A stretch of DNA of 18,782 nucleotides. It comes from CAYZJK01 sp964479125. Lineage in GTDB: Bacteria > Patescibacteriota > Saccharimonadia > Saccharimonadales > Saccharimonadaceae. The position numbers were made by a program, and so were the translations under genes. The stretch is from positions 1-18,782 of the forward strand of contig CAYZJK010000016.1 in NCBI GenBank assembly GCA_964479125.1, written 5' to 3'. Under the pieces are notes generated by a model, which was not told where the DNA came from, made no database searches, and saw only the letters and a program-made list of their open reading frames with translations. This document shows positions 7,556-16,386 of the stretch, piece by piece (the first letter of the stretch is position 1; every line of letters starts with the position of its first letter).

Positions 7556-8011
7556 TGACCTAATCGCGACGTCAACAGAGCTGTCACGGTCTGGTGGCAT
7601 AGCGGCTAAATTAAACCACCTCGCCTCAACTATCTCCCACTTATACACCTTAAGATTAAATTCGCCCTTCACCTCGTAGGCATAAAGCACTGCATTGTAA
7701 GTTTGACCCTCAGCCGTATAGCGCTCAACGTCTTCCAGATACCGAAGGTCACTAGGATCTATTTCAACCCCAATCTCTTCTAACATCTCACGAGCAGCAG
7801 CAACCTCAGAAGCTTCATTTTTATTAATTCCACCGCCTGGCATACTCCACTGCTTACCACTAAAGATGTCACGAACTAGTAAAACCTGACCGCCACGATG
7901 AACCAAGACCCTTGCTCGCTTAGTCTCAGTAAAGCCTGAAAATATCTTCAAACCCAACCTAGCAAAAGGCTTTAGTGTTACCACTAAACTGTAATAAATT
8001 CCCCAAAACAT
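7541..8011 (-). CDS. Nudix hydrolase
   Basis: Hydrolyses a nucleoside diphosphate linked to another moiety; the substrate cannot be told from sequence. The 156 residues contain a complete Nudix box, G-GINKN-E-ASEVAAA-RE-ML-EE-IGV at about residues 61-83, preceded by QWSMPGGG. The N-terminal 25 residues (MFWGIYYSLVVTLKPFARLGL) are hydrophobic and amphipathic, which is unusual for a soluble Nudix enzyme and could form a membrane-associated helix. Its ATG shares one base with the pcrA stop (TAATG), so it is translationally coupled to the helicase. That suggests nucleotide-pool or repair housekeeping, but this is context only. Confidence 0.92.
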   Translation of the reverse strand: MFWGIYYSLVVTLKPFARLGLKIFSGFTETKRARVLVHRGGQVLLVRDIFSGKQWSMPGGGINKNEASEVAAAREMLEEIGVEIDPSDLRYLEDVERYTAEGQTYNAVLYAYEVKGEFNLKVYKWEIVEARWFNLAAMPPDRDSSVDVAIRSLRQG

Positions 8012-10146
8012 TAAGACAACAGCTCTAGTCGTGCGTACTCAATATTAAGTTTACGCTTAGCGCCGCTATCAAACTCAACCACCACTGCACCACCGTCAAC
8101 TTCAGTCACAGTACCGTCGCCAAATAGCGATGACCGTACACGCGCCCCGTCTTCAACTGGAATATCTGAATAGTCGAAAGCTGAGTCGTCCGGCACGTAG
8201 ACCTCTTCCTGGTAAGGAGAAGACTGCCTGCCCGCATCAATCGCGCTCTTCATGTCTTTTAGGAATCGAGAAGGATCGTTATATTTTCGCTGACCAAACT
8301 GAAGTCGACTTGAAGCACAGCTAATATATAGCTCCTGACGAGCTCTAGTCATACCGACATAGCAAAGGCGACGCTCTTCTTCGATGTCGTCCTCCATGCC
8401 GTCCACTGCTCTTGAGTGCGGGAAGATACCTTCCTCAAGACCTGCTAAGAACACGACTGGAAACTCTAGACCCTTAGCTGCGTGTAGCGTCATTAAGGTA
8501 ACTGCTCCATCATCAGAGTGCTCGTCAATACTCGACATTAAAGCGTACTCTTCTAGGAAGGTTTGAACATCCGCATACTGCTTAGCATCTGAAATAAGCT
8601 GACCAACTAACTCAATATTGTCGACTGACTTTAATGGATCTAATTCAAGATATTCACGGTAGCCAATTGTCCGGTAAATAAAGTCTAGACACTCAGCCGG
8701 ACCAACCCCGTCTTTAATCATGGCCTGAACCTGCCTTAACTGACCGCCAAGTTTGAGCAGTGAAGTTTTAGCCCGCCCCGTTACTCGGTTAGTCTGCTCG
8801 ATTGCACTCATTGCTGAGACGATATCTTGATCACTCTCCTGCTGCCAAGCTATAAACTTGTCCTGGCTAACCTTACCAACTCCTCTGGCCGGCACGTTAA
8901 CTACCCTTAAGAAGCTAGATAGGTCATGAGGCTGGAAACATAGTCTTAAGTAAGCAAGCATGTCGCGGATTGCCGCCCGGTCAACGAAACGTAGACCGCC
9001 AACTATCCTGGTTGGGATGTGCTGCCTTGATAACACCCGCTCAAACGCCTGGCTCTGTGCATTAGTCCGGTAAAGAACAGCAAAGTCATCGTATTTACGC
9101 TGGCCTGTATCAACCTGCTCGCGAATCATATCAGCCACCAAGGCTGCTTCGCGCATATCATCTTCGACTCGATAAATTCTAACCGGTAGACCCTCGCCCT
9201 CATCAGTCCAAAGTGTTTTCTCACTACGGTTAAAGTTCCGCTCGATTACATCCTGAGCGGCCTGTAGGATCGATCCAGTACTGCGATAATTCTGCTCAAG
9301 CTTAATCACCTTAGTGCCCGGGAAGTCGCGTTCAAAGTTTAAGATATTGCTAAAGTCAGCCCCACGCCAACTATAGATACTCTGCCAGTCGTCACCAACC
9401 GCACAAATATTCTTATCCTGGTTTAAAAGCAGCTGAACAATGTTGTACTGCGCGGCGTTAGTATCCTGATACTCATCAATCAAAATAAACTTAAATTGCT
9501 CCTGCCATTTCTTTCGAATCTCAGGTTTAGTTTTCAGCAACCGAACCGTTTCAAGTAGCAAATCATCAAAGTCTAGAGCTCTAGCCCTAGAACGCTCCGC
9601 TTCATACCCCTTATAAACCGTAGCAATAATTTCAGCCTTAGGGCCGCGTGCTAGGGATAGGTACTCATCAGGTGTTTGCAGTTTATTCTTTGCCGTTGAA
9701 ATAATACTACTGACCGCCGCTGGCTTAATCTCTTTATCGGTTACACCTAGGTTTTTCATCACCTGACGAACCAAGCCGCGCCGATCATCTTCGTCATAAA
9801 TAACGAAGTTATTAGGATAGCCAAGCGCAGTCGCATCCTGCCTGAGAATACGCACGCAGATGCTATGGAAGGTGCCCATCCAAGGCATAAAGCTATAACT
9901 ACCAGGATTCTCACCTAGCAATGCTCCTAGACGCTCTCGCATCTCTTTAGCTGCCTTGTTTGTAAACGTTACAGCCAGTACATTAGACTGCCAAACGTCC
10001 TCATTTTCTAAGATATATGCAATTCGGTGGGTTAGAGTTTTTGTCTTACCACTACCAGCACCAGCTAAAACTAAGACCGGCCCACTTGTAGTAGTAACCG
10101 CTTCTTGCTGCTGCTCATTTAACCCCTCAAGAATGTGACTCATCAT
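8011..10146 (-). CDS. pcrA: UvrD/PcrA-type 3'-5' DNA helicase
   Basis: Superfamily 1A helicase for nucleotide-excision and mismatch repair and for clearing recombinase filaments. Motifs in order over 711 residues: LNEQQQEAV Q-motif (9-17), Walker A AGAGSGKT (28-35), FTNKAAKEMRER (Ia), LIDEYQDTN (II), VGDDWQSIYSWRGAD (III), LEQNYRST (IV), TLMTLHAAKGLEFPVVFLAGLEEG (split here as V and Va), and RRLCYVGMTRARQELYIS (VI). The C-terminal Tudor-like tail has SSLFGDGTVTEVDGG. Motif III has Trp where most PcrA/UvrD proteins have Asp (GDDDQS); helicase IV also has Trp. Two ATGs are stacked; the second (10143) lies 7 bases from a TATAAT and is the likelier start. Length fits PcrA. Confidence 0.95.
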   Translation of the reverse strand: MMSHILEGLNEQQQEAVTTTSGPVLVLAGAGSGKTKTLTHRIAYILENEDVWQSNVLAVTFTNKAAKEMRERLGALLGENPGSYSFMPWMGTFHSICVRILRQDATALGYPNNFVIYDEDDRRGLVRQVMKNLGVTDKEIKPAAVSSIISTAKNKLQTPDEYLSLARGPKAEIIATVYKGYEAERSRARALDFDDLLLETVRLLKTKPEIRKKWQEQFKFILIDEYQDTNAAQYNIVQLLLNQDKNICAVGDDWQSIYSWRGADFSNILNFERDFPGTKVIKLEQNYRSTGSILQAAQDVIERNFNRSEKTLWTDEGEGLPVRIYRVEDDMREAALVADMIREQVDTGQRKYDDFAVLYRTNAQSQAFERVLSRQHIPTRIVGGLRFVDRAAIRDMLAYLRLCFQPHDLSSFLRVVNVPARGVGKVSQDKFIAWQQESDQDIVSAMSAIEQTNRVTGRAKTSLLKLGGQLRQVQAMIKDGVGPAECLDFIYRTIGYREYLELDPLKSVDNIELVGQLISDAKQYADVQTFLEEYALMSSIDEHSDDGAVTLMTLHAAKGLEFPVVFLAGLEEGIFPHSRAVDGMEDDIEEERRLCYVGMTRARQELYISCASSRLQFGQRKYNDPSRFLKDMKSAIDAGRQSSPYQEEVYVPDDSAFDYSDIPVEDGARVRSSLFGDGTVTEVDGGAVVVEFDSGAKRKLNIEYARLELLS

Positions 10147-10150
10147 CTAT

Positions 10151-10156
10151 ATTATA
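10151..10156 (-). promoter_or_regulatory. -10 box for pcrA-nudix, leaderless spacing
   Basis: TATAAT on the minus strand in the 40-base gap before pcrA. It is 4 bases from the first ATG and 7 from the second. No Shine-Dalgarno is visible and no clear -35 is seen. Confidence 0.58.
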
Positions 10157-10186
10157 CAGCAAGACGCCAATTAAGTCTGAGTCGGT

Positions 10187-11857
10187 CTAGATTAGCCCTG
10201 AGTAGAACAGTGCAAAAGCACCACCAACACCAACAGCGACCGCACCAATAGCAACTGCTGCCATAACTACCGGCGAAATACCTTTAGTGGGCTTGACTTT
10301 AGTGCCAACTGGCATAGCGAATGAGTCTGGATTAAAAGTACTATGTTCTGTCTTATCCGTCTTAAAAGCATCAGCTGAAGCTCGGTACTGTGGCTGGATT
10401 GATCCAGGACCACCTTCACGTAAGATTGAAGGCTTATCTTGTGACTTTACACTCTCCTTCTTATCTTTGACAGCTGGCTTAACCTTGCCTAGTAGACCCC
10501 GCTTCTTTGGTTGCTCGGTTGGACCTTCAGTCTGAGCCGCTATCGACTCTTCCATTAACGCCACCTGTTCAACAGACACAGAGTCGTCGTCTGGCGAAAT
10601 AGTCATCGCACCTAGCTTTTCTTCTGCAGTCAGCTCCTTAACCGGCTCCCCTTCAAGCTCTGGCGCCCCTGCCCCCTCTTCCTTAACTGACTCAGGAGTT
10701 TCTTTTGGCTGCTCGACTGTCTTCTTTTCAAGATCTTTAGACTTAGCTGTAAACTCAGCTTCTTGCTTTGACTTAGCGGATTCAATTGCCACCATCGATT
10801 CAGCAATAATTTTATCGTTCGGATCATCTACCTCAGCATCAGAAAACTTAGCATCAAAATCAGCAATTACCTCTTCTTCTTGGTAGATTGGCGCTTCCTT
10901 GTGGAACTCGTCTTTAGATACTTCTGGCTCGTCCTGACCATCTTTACCGCGCCGAACTAGTTCAGCGTGTCCGTCAGGGCTTTCATCGTCAGTCGACTCA
11001 CCATTAAGCTCGCGCTCAATACGTGAACCTAACTCACTAAGAGTCTTATTAGTACCTTCTTCTTTTACTGGCACAGGAGTAGCATCCTTCTCTGAGCTAA
11101 TACCCTCTGGGTCAACAATCGTCGCGTCAATATCTTCTATGGTCATATCAGCTAATGGATCTAGGCCATAGAAATCATTTGCACTTCTTTTACCTGTAGT
11201 TTCTGGTGACGTAGGCGCTGGAGTATCAACTGGCTTATCGTCGCTGTATCCGCCTAGTGGTCGCTTATCAATTGCTACGCTTGAAAGGAACGGAGAGAAA
11301 GAAACATCTTCCTCAGGACCCTCAGTTTCCCTAGGAGTATCCTCCTTAGGCGTCTCTAGCGTAAGCGGGTCAGTCTTTGGTTTATCCTCAATTCCTAGGG
11401 CGTTCACTTCATTTTGAAGTGATGCAAAGGCATCTTCAAAGGGAGCCTTTTCCTCTACTGGCTTTTCTTCAACCTTCGGCTCTTCCTTAGCAGGCTCAAA
11501 GACACGGGAGTTAAAGCCGTTTTGAGATAGCTTCCGGCCCTCACCCTCGTCCTTATCGTCATTATCTACCAGTGGATTCACGTATTGCAGATCTTTATTC
11601 GCCGGTGGCTTCACATCCATAAATAGCCGGTTGCGCTTAGCTGGACGAAAGCTCTCTTTTGAACCACCAACTAGCGGACCCTTATGAACTGGAGCTGCAG
11701 ACGGAGCATGAGTGACTGGAATAGAATTTGAACCAGAGCCAGTACTAGCGCTCACACTCTTCTGACTATTCACGTTAACGTCTGAACCAGCAATGCCACT
11801 TTCGCTCATAACCGCTTTTACTGCTTTGTCTAACTCGTCAAAATCAAGATCTCGCAT
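10187..11857 (-). CDS. Large acidic disordered protein with C-terminal membrane anchor
   Basis: No known family recognised. The 556 residues split into three parts. A short N-terminal helix MRDLDFDELDKAVKAVM looks like a conserved docking motif. A roughly 500-residue middle is strongly acidic and rich in Glu, Lys, Pro, Asp and Ser (for example EEPKVEEKPVEEKAPFED) and is predicted disordered, with small basic islands (PAKRNRLFMDVKPP near 72; KKRGLLGKVKPAVKDKK near 450). A single C-terminal transmembrane helix runs about 526-553 (SPVVMAAVAIGAVAVGVGG...). With nothing but a few residues after the helix, it is tail-anchored with the bulk in the cytoplasm. It starts 9 bases after the tpiA stop and is the last gene of the pyk-pgk-tpiA operon. 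A membrane-tethered scaffold is possible but unproven. Confidence 0.8.
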   Translation of the reverse strand: MRDLDFDELDKAVKAVMSESGIAGSDVNVNSQKSVSASTGSGSNSIPVTHAPSAAPVHKGPLVGGSKESFRPAKRNRLFMDVKPPANKDLQYVNPLVDNDDKDEGEGRKLSQNGFNSRVFEPAKEEPKVEEKPVEEKAPFEDAFASLQNEVNALGIEDKPKTDPLTLETPKEDTPRETEGPEEDVSFSPFLSSVAIDKRPLGGYSDDKPVDTPAPTSPETTGKRSANDFYGLDPLADMTIEDIDATIVDPEGISSEKDATPVPVKEEGTNKTLSELGSRIERELNGESTDDESPDGHAELVRRGKDGQDEPEVSKDEFHKEAPIYQEEEVIADFDAKFSDAEVDDPNDKIIAESMVAIESAKSKQEAEFTAKSKDLEKKTVEQPKETPESVKEEGAGAPELEGEPVKELTAEEKLGAMTISPDDDSVSVEQVALMEESIAAQTEGPTEQPKKRGLLGKVKPAVKDKKESVKSQDKPSILREGGPGSIQPQYRASADAFKTDKTEHSTFNPDSFAMPVGTKVKPTKGISPVVMAAVAIGAVAVGVGGAFALFYSGLI

Positions 11858-11866
11858 TCAAGCTAC

Positions 11867-12637
11867 CTATTCCTCATCTACCTTATGAGCTTTTTCTGCA
11901 ATCGCTAGGAATTCGTGTAGCTTAAGGCTAGCACCGCCAACTAACAGCCCGCCAACACCTTCAGTCTTTAGATAATCTGATGCGCTATCTTGTGTCACAC
12001 TACCACCATAAAGAATAACCTGCTCTTCAGCAGCCTTCTCACCAAACAAGTGCCTAATTTGACCACGAATAGTTTTAATAGCTTTCTTAACATCAGTCGT
12101 AGTGGCGTTATTACCAGTACCAATTGCCCAGACAGGTTCATAAGCGATAATTACCTTGTTAACATCTCGGCTAGTAGTATTAGCTAGACCAGCCATCACC
12201 TGGTCGTACAGTACGTCATTAGTCTCGCCGTTTGAGTGCTCGGACTGAGTTTCACCCACGCAAAGAACTGGTGTAATATTGTTTCGTAGTGCTGCTTGCA
12301 CCTTCTCACGGATATCTCGTCCACCCTCGTGGAAATGATGCCGCCTTTCAGAGTGTCCAACAATGGCATAGTCAACAATGCCACGTAGCTGCGTAGCTGA
12401 CACTTCACCAGTGTATGGACCAAAATCACGCCAGTAAAAGTTCTGGGCTGCTAGTTTTATTTTATGTCGATTAACCTGCATGCTAAGTGACTGCAGGGTT
12501 AGTGTTGTTGGGGCAACTATTATCTGAACATCACGACGAGCTTGAATGCTCTTCTCTAGCTTATGAAGATACAAGCTAGACTCGTGTGTATTGAGGTTCA
12601 TTTTCCAGTTGCCGATAATGTATTTCTTTTTATTCAT
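11867..12637 (-). CDS. tpiA: Triosephosphate isomerase
   Basis: Interconverts dihydroxyacetone phosphate and glyceraldehyde 3-phosphate. The 256-residue TIM barrel has GNWKMN with catalytic Lys12, the electrophile His95 in IVGHSERRHH, the base Glu in IAYEPVWAIGTG (about 167), and the phosphate-loop ILYGGSVT plus GLLVGGASL near the C-terminus. It starts 40 bases after pgk, in a gap with TATACA-like sequence only 2 bases from the ATG that cannot work as its promoter. It is therefore read from the pyk operon. Length is normal for the family. Confidence 0.96.
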   Translation of the reverse strand: MNKKKYIIGNWKMNLNTHESSLYLHKLEKSIQARRDVQIIVAPTTLTLQSLSMQVNRHKIKLAAQNFYWRDFGPYTGEVSATQLRGIVDYAIVGHSERRHHFHEGGRDIREKVQAALRNNITPVLCVGETQSEHSNGETNDVLYDQVMAGLANTTSRDVNKVIIAYEPVWAIGTGNNATTTDVKKAIKTIRGQIRHLFGEKAAEEQVILYGGSVTQDSASDYLKTEGVGGLLVGGASLKLHEFLAIAEKAHKVDEE

Positions 12638-12677
12638 AATGTATACCGCTTATGGTTACTCTACTTTAGAGTGTATA

Positions 12678-13898
12678 TTATTCAGGCTTATCTCGCAACG
12701 CCACTACGCCTGGTAGCTCGCGTCCAGACATTAATTCTAGGCTAGCTCCACCACCAGTTGAGACATGTGTAAAGACTGAAGTGTCTCGATCCGACCACTT
12801 AATAGCAAAATCAGCTGTATCACCACCACCAATTACAGTTGTAGCGTCTTTATTTGTAGCCATCGCTAATGCAACCCTAGCTGAGCCATGTGAGAATGGC
12901 AGCTTATCGGCTATACCAAGTGTACCGTTCCAGATGATGGTCTTGGCCTTGGTTAATTCTTCGGCGAATAACTCAATCGTTTCATCACCGACGTCTAGAA
13001 TCATATCCTCATCTGGGACTTGATCTAGCTTAACTGTTCGGCGCAGCCCGGCAACCGAACCCGACACTGCCACATCAACAGGCAGGACTATAAACTCATC
13101 CACTTTATCTTGACCAACCTTAGCCGCGGCCGCCTCATAAATCGAACGAATAACATCTTCTTTACCATCCTCGACCTTACTTTTACCGACTGAGTAGCCT
13201 TTATACTTTAGAAAAGTATTAGCCATCGCTCCACCGATTAAGATACGATCAGCTTTCTGGACGAAAGATTCAATAACTTCAATCTTGTCGCTAACCTTAG
13301 CGCCACCCAAGACAGCATAAAAAGGCCTAGCTGGGCTTTCGATTGCCTTATTAATATTCTTCAGCTCACTGTCTAACAGCAGTCCGGCTACACTTGGCAG
13401 CAGCTTTGTAACAGCGTCAGTTGAAGCATGCGCTCGGTGTACTACACCGAAGCCATCCTGGACGAAGAAGCGTGCCCTAGTTGCTTGAACTATCTGCTTG
13501 GCAAATTCAATATCATTAGCTTCTTCTTCAGGATGAAACCTTAAGTTCTCTAAAAGCAAAATATCACCCGGGACCATTGAGGCCCGAGCTTTTTCAACCG
13601 ATTCACCAACACAGTCTTCGACGAAAGTAACGTCTTGGTGAAGATACTCAGAAAGACGAGTTGCCACTGCACGTAAGCTAAACTCTTCACTTCGCTGGCC
13701 CTCAGGGCGACCGAGGTGGCTCATAATAACCACTCGGCAACCCTGAGACTTTAGGTAACGCAGGGTAGGTAGCGAGGCTCGTATTCGAAAGTCATCACTT
13801 ATTAATCCGCCATCTGTTAACGGAACGTTGTAATCGGCACGAACTAGAACTGTAGAACGTTCTAGCGAAGTCTCTTTAATTGTCTGCTTACCAAACAT
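12678..13898 (-). CDS. pgk: Phosphoglycerate kinase
   Basis: Transfers phosphate from 1,3-bisphosphoglycerate to ADP, an ATP-forming step. The 406 residues contain VRADYNVPL (substrate Asp/Asn, about 19-27), MSHLGRPEG (59-67), ENLRFHPEE (about 116-124), RAHASTDAV (about 153-161), LGGAKVSDK, WNGTLGI (usually WNGPMG) and GGGDTADFA with STGGGASLELMSG at the nucleotide site. The start is preceded by AAGGGTGG, about 6 bases before the ATG, a usable ribosome site, and lies 30 bases after pyk. It is complete, and its changes (DGFGVVHRAH for the usual DAFGTAHRAH) look like lineage variation. Confidence 0.96.
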   Translation of the reverse strand: MFGKQTIKETSLERSTVLVRADYNVPLTDGGLISDDFRIRASLPTLRYLKSQGCRVVIMSHLGRPEGQRSEEFSLRAVATRLSEYLHQDVTFVEDCVGESVEKARASMVPGDILLLENLRFHPEEEANDIEFAKQIVQATRARFFVQDGFGVVHRAHASTDAVTKLLPSVAGLLLDSELKNINKAIESPARPFYAVLGGAKVSDKIEVIESFVQKADRILIGGAMANTFLKYKGYSVGKSKVEDGKEDVIRSIYEAAAAKVGQDKVDEFIVLPVDVAVSGSVAGLRRTVKLDQVPDEDMILDVGDETIELFAEELTKAKTIIWNGTLGIADKLPFSHGSARVALAMATNKDATTVIGGGDTADFAIKWSDRDTSVFTHVSTGGGASLELMSGRELPGVVALRDKPE

Positions 13899-13928
13899 AG
13901 CCCACCCTTTTTTATTATTAGTTACCTA

Positions 13929-15356
13929 CTATTCTATAACACGAATCTTAAGTGTGTCAGTACCTCCAGTTAGGCCTGGCTGACGACCACTTACAATTAC
14001 AGTCCTTAGACTTCGACCTGCCTCTAGCTCGAAGTAGTTCTGCTCCTTAAGCTCCTTAACTAGTTGATAGCCAGCTCGCTCGCCGTCAGGGCGAACAAAT
14101 GGTCGACTAGCGTAGCTTAGTGCCAGCTGTTGTGCAGTGCGAGCTTCACTTGTCACTGCAATAATTGGCAGAAGCGGACGATGAGCTGCGATTGAAGCGG
14201 CTGTAGTGCCATAGCGAGTTTCAGCTACGATCACATCAGCCTCAAAACTCTTAGCCACCTGAACTGCCGCAGAAGCGATTGAGTTATATTTAGTTACCTT
14301 CTCACTTAATACGTCATCGAGAGGCATTGGAGCAAGGTTTTTCTCGGTGTACATAATTGTCTTACGCATGTAGCCAACTGCTTCTTTTGGATACTTACCC
14401 ATGGCAGTTTCTTCTGATAGCATCACGGCGTCAGTTCCAAGAATCACAGCTGTCGCTACGTCGTTAATTTCAGCCCGAGTTGGCTCTGGGCTATCTACCA
14501 TGCTTGCCATCATCTGAGTAGCAACGATGCATAGCTTGCCGTAACGACGACAAAGCTGGATAATTTGGCGCTGCACGACTGGTACAACTTCTGGACCAGC
14601 TTCAACCGCTAGATCACCACGTGCCACCATTACTCCGTCACTTGCCTTAATAATGCGGCGTAGTGTATCTGGCTTGATCGCTGCCTTAGTTTCAATCTTG
14701 GCAATAATCTGCGCAGTTGAACCTAGAGATACTAATCGCTGCCTTAGAGACTCGATATCTTCTTCGCTTTGAACGAAGCTTAGAGCAACGTAGTCAAAGT
14801 CCTGAGTCGCACCGAACTCAATGTCGGCTACATCTTTTTCAGTTAGGATGTCGCCATCAAAGTTAGTGTCAGGTAGGTTTAGACCCTTTTTACTAGCTAA
14901 AAAGCCGTTGTTTTGGATTTTAATCTTAATAGCCTTGTCGGTTGGAACCTCTGTCACTACAGCGTTAATCTTACCGTCAAATAGATAGATCGGCTCACCA
15001 ACCATCACCTTGTCAGCTAGATTGTACTGAACTGGTAGTCGATTGCCGCCATCATGCTCGATGCCGTATTCAAGGATAAGTTCATCACCCTCGTGTACGT
15101 CATAGCGCATATCATCTTTAAGCATACCAAGACGAATCTTTGGACCCTGGATATCTTGCAGAGTAGCCACTGGACGATTTCGCTTAGCACTGGCTTCACG
15201 AATCCAGGCTAGTTGCTCTACCCTTTCCTCGTATGTACCGTGGCTAAAATTAAATCTAAATCCATTCGCGCCCGAATTCATAAGCTCGTCGAGTGCCTCG
15301 TACGAGTTAACTGCTGGACCAACAGTGGCTAAAATCTTGGTTCTTTTAAACTTCAT
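13929..15356 (-). CDS. pyk: Pyruvate kinase, probably K+-independent type
   Basis: Converts phosphoenolpyruvate and ADP to pyruvate and ATP. In 475 residues: KRTKILATVGPA at the N-terminus, FRFNFSHG (Arg34, Asn36, Ser38), DIQGPKIRLG (68-77), the B domain (about 80-160), catalytic Lys220 with Glu222 (IAKIE), VARGDLAVE with the metal Asp248, and VATQMMASM with Thr280. The residue equivalent to rabbit Glu117 is Lys73 (GPKIR, not GPEIR), with Ile-Gln before it. This is the pattern of pyruvate kinases that do not need K+. It has no extra C-terminal phosphohistidine domain. It is the first gene of pyk-pgk-tpiA, so two ATP-forming enzymes are co-expressed. An extended -10 lies 6 bases before the ATG. 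Confidence 0.96.
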   Translation of the reverse strand: MKFKRTKILATVGPAVNSYEALDELMNSGANGFRFNFSHGTYEERVEQLAWIREASAKRNRPVATLQDIQGPKIRLGMLKDDMRYDVHEGDELILEYGIEHDGGNRLPVQYNLADKVMVGEPIYLFDGKINAVVTEVPTDKAIKIKIQNNGFLASKKGLNLPDTNFDGDILTEKDVADIEFGATQDFDYVALSFVQSEEDIESLRQRLVSLGSTAQIIAKIETKAAIKPDTLRRIIKASDGVMVARGDLAVEAGPEVVPVVQRQIIQLCRRYGKLCIVATQMMASMVDSPEPTRAEINDVATAVILGTDAVMLSEETAMGKYPKEAVGYMRKTIMYTEKNLAPMPLDDVLSEKVTKYNSIASAAVQVAKSFEADVIVAETRYGTTAASIAAHRPLLPIIAVTSEARTAQQLALSYASRPFVRPDGERAGYQLVKELKEQNYFELEAGRSLRTVIVSGRQPGLTGGTDTLKIRVIE

Positions 15357-15362
15357 GCTTTT

Positions 15363-15371
15363 AGTGTAACA
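15363..15371 (-). promoter_or_regulatory. Extended -10 (TGT-TACACT) for the glycolytic operon
   Basis: Minus strand TGT TACACT, then 6 bases and the pyk ATG, so the mRNA would be leaderless. It lies in the 40-base gap after the glucanase gene. No good -35. Confidence 0.5.
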
Positions 15372-15396
15372 CCTTTAAAGAACCACTTCTACTGAC

Positions 15397-16380
15397 CTAA
15401 CCCCTGAAATCAAAACCTTTCTCAACCATCGAGCGATAACTCCAGCCGCCTTCGTGTTCTGTTTTATAGCTCCAATAAAATATCGCCTCAGCTCCCTTAA
15501 AGCTTTCTATCTGATTTGAAATATAAAGTTGCTTTACAGCTGAAGTAGAATTAACCGATGATGGCAGCACTGCACTCCACTCCCCTACTGTGTACGGCCT
15601 ACTGCCTAGCTTATGGCGACGAGAACACCATATACGACCTAGCTTTGAAAGATGAGCCGATGCCTTAGTCATTTGCTTATCACGCTTACTATGACACTGG
15701 TAGTGATGTATATCTAATGTCTCGCTAGGCTGAACTTTATACCAAAGCCTAAATAGATAGGCGTCACTAAATACAATCTTAATCGAGTCGGGTAGAACTT
15801 TTCTGAGTAACTTAGTTGTTTTATTAGTCCAGGCTCGAAGCTTTAGATAACGAATAAGGCCTAGACTAACCGGTTCATTCAGTAAAGAAATACCCCAAAG
15901 ACTTGGATGCTGTCCATAGCGCTCAGCTAGCTGCAGTAAAACCTTGGTTGTCTTAATACGATTCCGCCTTTTAAACCAGCGCGGTCTCTCACCCAACCCG
16001 TTGCCGCCATGATCAGCTCTATTCTGAGCTCCCGGGGCTGCATGAAGACCTAGAAGTACTTTAAGATTATACTTACTCGCCATCTTAAAGCACCAATCTA
16101 AAATCTCTGGCGAGGCGACGTAGCCATCTTGGCTTTCTAGAATCCAATATCCAACCGGTACTCTTATTGCCTCAACCTTATTCTTCTTTAACCACTTAAA
16201 GTCCGCCTCAGTTATAAACTGCTTGCGGCATTTAAGGATGTAGCTCTCACCCTTCTCCCTAGTTAGAGCAAGCTCATCAGCAGCTTCACTACCCTTAAAA
16301 AGACTTGACGTCATCCAGCGCTCTAACACTAACCAACCACCAAGGTTAACGCCGTGAAGAGGCTTTTTGACGCTTTTCAT
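15397..16380 (-). CDS. GH5 (subfamily 9-like) exo-beta-1,3-glucanase, no signal peptide
   Basis: A glycoside hydrolase of clan A, resembling the exo-beta-1,3-glucanases best known from yeasts. In 327 residues: HGVNLGGWLVLERWMTSSLF (9-28) is the GH5_9 opening, IRVPVGYW (72-79), GLHAAPGAQNRADHGG (111-126), the acid/base Glu169 in LLNEP, DIHHYQ (223-228), the nucleophile Glu267 in VGEWS, and FYWSYKTEHEGGWSY near the end. There is no signal peptide or anchor: the N-terminus MKSVKKPLHG goes straight into strand 1. It would then act on imported or internal glucan, or leave by another route. It is very basic in 136-200. The ATG is 6 bases from an extended -10. The family call is strong; substrate and subfamily are less sure. 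Confidence 0.88.
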   Translation of the reverse strand: MKSVKKPLHGVNLGGWLVLERWMTSSLFKGSEAADELALTREKGESYILKCRKQFITEADFKWLKKNKVEAIRVPVGYWILESQDGYVASPEILDWCFKMASKYNLKVLLGLHAAPGAQNRADHGGNGLGERPRWFKRRNRIKTTKVLLQLAERYGQHPSLWGISLLNEPVSLGLIRYLKLRAWTNKTTKLLRKVLPDSIKIVFSDAYLFRLWYKVQPSETLDIHHYQCHSKRDKQMTKASAHLSKLGRIWCSRRHKLGSRPYTVGEWSAVLPSSVNSTSAVKQLYISNQIESFKGAEAIFYWSYKTEHEGGWSYRSMVEKGFDFRG

Positions 16381-16386
16381 ATATCA

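Noticed and set aside
12638..12677. TATACA just before tpiA as its own promoter.
   Set aside because: It is only 2 bases from the ATG, so transcription would start inside the gene; co-transcription from pyk is simpler.
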